Shown one piece after another: positions 22,522 through 23,382 of a stretch of 23,382 nucleotides of DNA. The stretch comes from JBBRWV01 sp038248985 (lineage in GTDB: Bacteria > Planctomycetota > Phycisphaerae > WQYP01): NCBI GenBank assembly GCA_038248985.1, contig JBBRWV010000052.1:1-23382 (forward strand), in the 5' to 3' direction. The position numbers were made by a program, and so were the translations under genes. The notes under the pieces are model-generated. The model saw nothing but the letters and a program-made list of their open reading frames with translations. It had not been told where the DNA came from and ran no database searches. The first letter of the stretch is position 1. The number at the start of each line of letters is the position of its first letter.

Positions 22522-23151
22522 ATGAATGATGTTGGCCAAGTTCTCATCGTCGATGATGACCCCTCAATCTGCTCCCTCATCGAAGCGGCCGGACGCGATG
22601 CTGGCCTCGAATCCCACTCCTTTCCCTCCGCCGAAGCCTTCCTCGCCTACCCCTCCCCTAATCGTCCCACCGTCGTTCTCCTCGACCTCGAACTCCCCGG
22701 CACCTCTGGACTCGACCTCCTCGAACGCCACTTCCGCGACGGCTCCGCCTGCCCCGTCATCGTCATCACCGGCAAAGGCTCCGTTCAATCCGCCGTCAAA
22801 TCCATGAAACTCGGCGCTGTCGATTTCCTCGAAAAACCCTTCGACCGCCCCGTCCTCCTCAAACTCGTCCAGGCCTCCCTCGAAACCGATCGTCTCCGCC
22901 GCGAAGAAAACCTCGCCGTCGAAGACGTCCGCCGTCGCCTCGCCTCACTCAGCCCCCGCGAGCGCGAACTCCTCATCGCCATCATCGAAGGCAAATCCAC
23001 CAAGATGATCGCCGACCAGTTCGAAATCTCCGCCCGCACCATCGACCATCACCGCGCCAACCTCATGGACAAAATGAAAGCCGCCAACGTCGCCGACCTT
23101 GTGCGCATGGCCGTCCGCGCCAACTTCACCGGCGCCAAAACCCCCGTCTGA
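22522..23151 (+). CDS. FixJ/NarL-type response regulator
   Basis: 209 residues. The receiver domain (about 5-120) has the acidic cluster VDDDPS, phospho-acceptor Asp55 in VVLLDLELPG, Thr in VIVITGKGS and Lys in FLEKPF. A linker follows, then a LuxR-type helix-turn-helix (about 143-200: LSPRERELLIAIIEGKSTKMIADQFEISARTIDHHRANLMDKMKAANVADLVRMAV). The arrangement and the 'GKGSVQSAVKSMKLGAVDFLEKPF' block fit the FixJ/TtrR subgroup. The partner kinase is not in the window, so the signal is unknown. AAAGG is 8 nt before ATG 22522. Convergent with the glycine-rich gene at the right edge. Confidence 0.9.
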   Translation: MNDVGQVLIVDDDPSICSLIEAAGRDAGLESHSFPSAEAFLAYPSPNRPTVVLLDLELPGTSGLDLLERHFRDGSACPVIVITGKGSVQSAVKSMKLGAVDFLEKPFDRPVLLKLVQASLETDRLRREENLAVEDVRRRLASLSPRERELLIAIIEGKSTKMIADQFEISARTIDHHRANLMDKMKAANVADLVRMAVRANFTGAKTPV

Positions 23152-23182
23152 AAATCCCCCCCCGTCTTCCCCCCTCTTTCCC

Positions 23183-23382
23183 TCACCACCGCTTCCCGCC
23201 CCCCGGCTTTCCACCCTTGCCGCCTCCACCGCCAAATCGTCGACCACCGCCCCCGGTTCCCCCTGCACCACCCCCATGCCCACCTGCCGGTCCCCGCCCA
23301 AACGCCCCCGGCGTACCCCCACCGCCCCCGCTCCGACCCCCCGGCGCTGCCCCTCCACCCCCCGTCCCTCCCCCTGTTCGAC
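23183..23382 (-). CDS. C-terminal tail of a glycine-rich protein (partial)
   Basis: The minus strand has an open frame from the window edge to TGA at 23185-23183, 65 complete codons, of which 38 are Gly and most others are Arg, Lys, Ala, Thr or Pro. It ends GGGGGKGGKPGGGKRW. The blocks GGGGRRFGGGGG and the basic ending resemble the disordered RGG-type tails of bacterial DEAD-box helicases and RNA-binding proteins, but only the tail is visible, so the family is not identified. Frame choice is supported because the other minus frames give no such regular composition. The coding strand has many G5-G6 runs that could fold into G-quadruplexes. Confidence 0.6.
   Translation of the reverse strand, partial: RTGGGTGGGGAAPGGRSGGGGGTPGAFGRGPAGGHGGGAGGTGGGGRRFGGGGGKGGKPGGGKRW

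Overview
The window is a high-GC bacterial chromosome segment dominated by one long, same-strand flagellar gene cluster (about 3478-20650, + strand). It suggests a motile member of the Planctomycetota, perhaps Phycisphaerae-like, with Verrucomicrobiota as the main alternative. The reasons are indirect: the flagellar gene order with a MotE-like gene and flbD, a XylR-type PBP+AraC regulator, a ClpP with a long N-terminal extension, and an intergenic repeat of the 'accacgaggacgcgaagacac' kind that I recall from those phyla. No rRNA, tRNA, CRISPR array or transposase was seen.

Left flank (1-3477). A minus-strand gene starts at 36 and leaves the window. A less GC-rich DUF4160/DUF2442 pair follows (140-674), whose first member carries a -1 frameshift. 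Next come clpP on the minus strand with its own terminator, a divergent IspD-like gene that has lost much of the IspD active site, and a convergent FMN-binding pyridoxamine-phosphate-oxidase-like gene.

Flagellar cluster (3478-20650). The order is membrane-anchored TPR protein, flgN-like chaperone, an NtrB-like soluble kinase (FlgS-like), an NtrC-family activator (FlgR-like), then flgB, flgC, fliE, fliF, fliG, fliH, fliI, fliJ, a motE-like gene, fliK, flgD, flgE and flbD. It covers the proximal rod, MS ring, C-ring rotor protein, export ATPase complex, and hook scaffold, hook-length and hook genes. The export gate (flhA/flhB/fliPQR), fliM/N, motAB and filament genes are not in the window. A consensus sigma-54 promoter sits directly after flgR and immediately before flgB, with two direct repeats about 95-125 bp upstream at enhancer distance. 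Two more sigma-54-like elements lie inside coding sequence, one of them a perfect TGGCAC-N5-TTGC in the end of fliJ. The sequence therefore suggests a FlgS-FlgR-RpoN circuit in which the kinase/activator pair switches on the rod/basal-body genes and, through internal promoters, the hook genes again.

Right flank (20651-23382). An intergenic stretch holds a hairpin and two 139-bp near-identical tandem copies. A XylR-like sugar-sensing regulator (minus) and a FixJ/NarL-type response regulator (plus) then diverge from an AT-rich region with three roughly 22-bp-phased repeats. The right edge contains the extremely glycine-rich C-terminal tail of a minus-strand gene that enters from outside.

The most interesting points are the sigma-54 layout (including a probably leaderless flgB transcript and promoters hidden in coding sequence), the degenerate IspD-like protein, the frameshifted DUF4160 gene, and the putative shared operator between xylR-like and fixJ-like genes.
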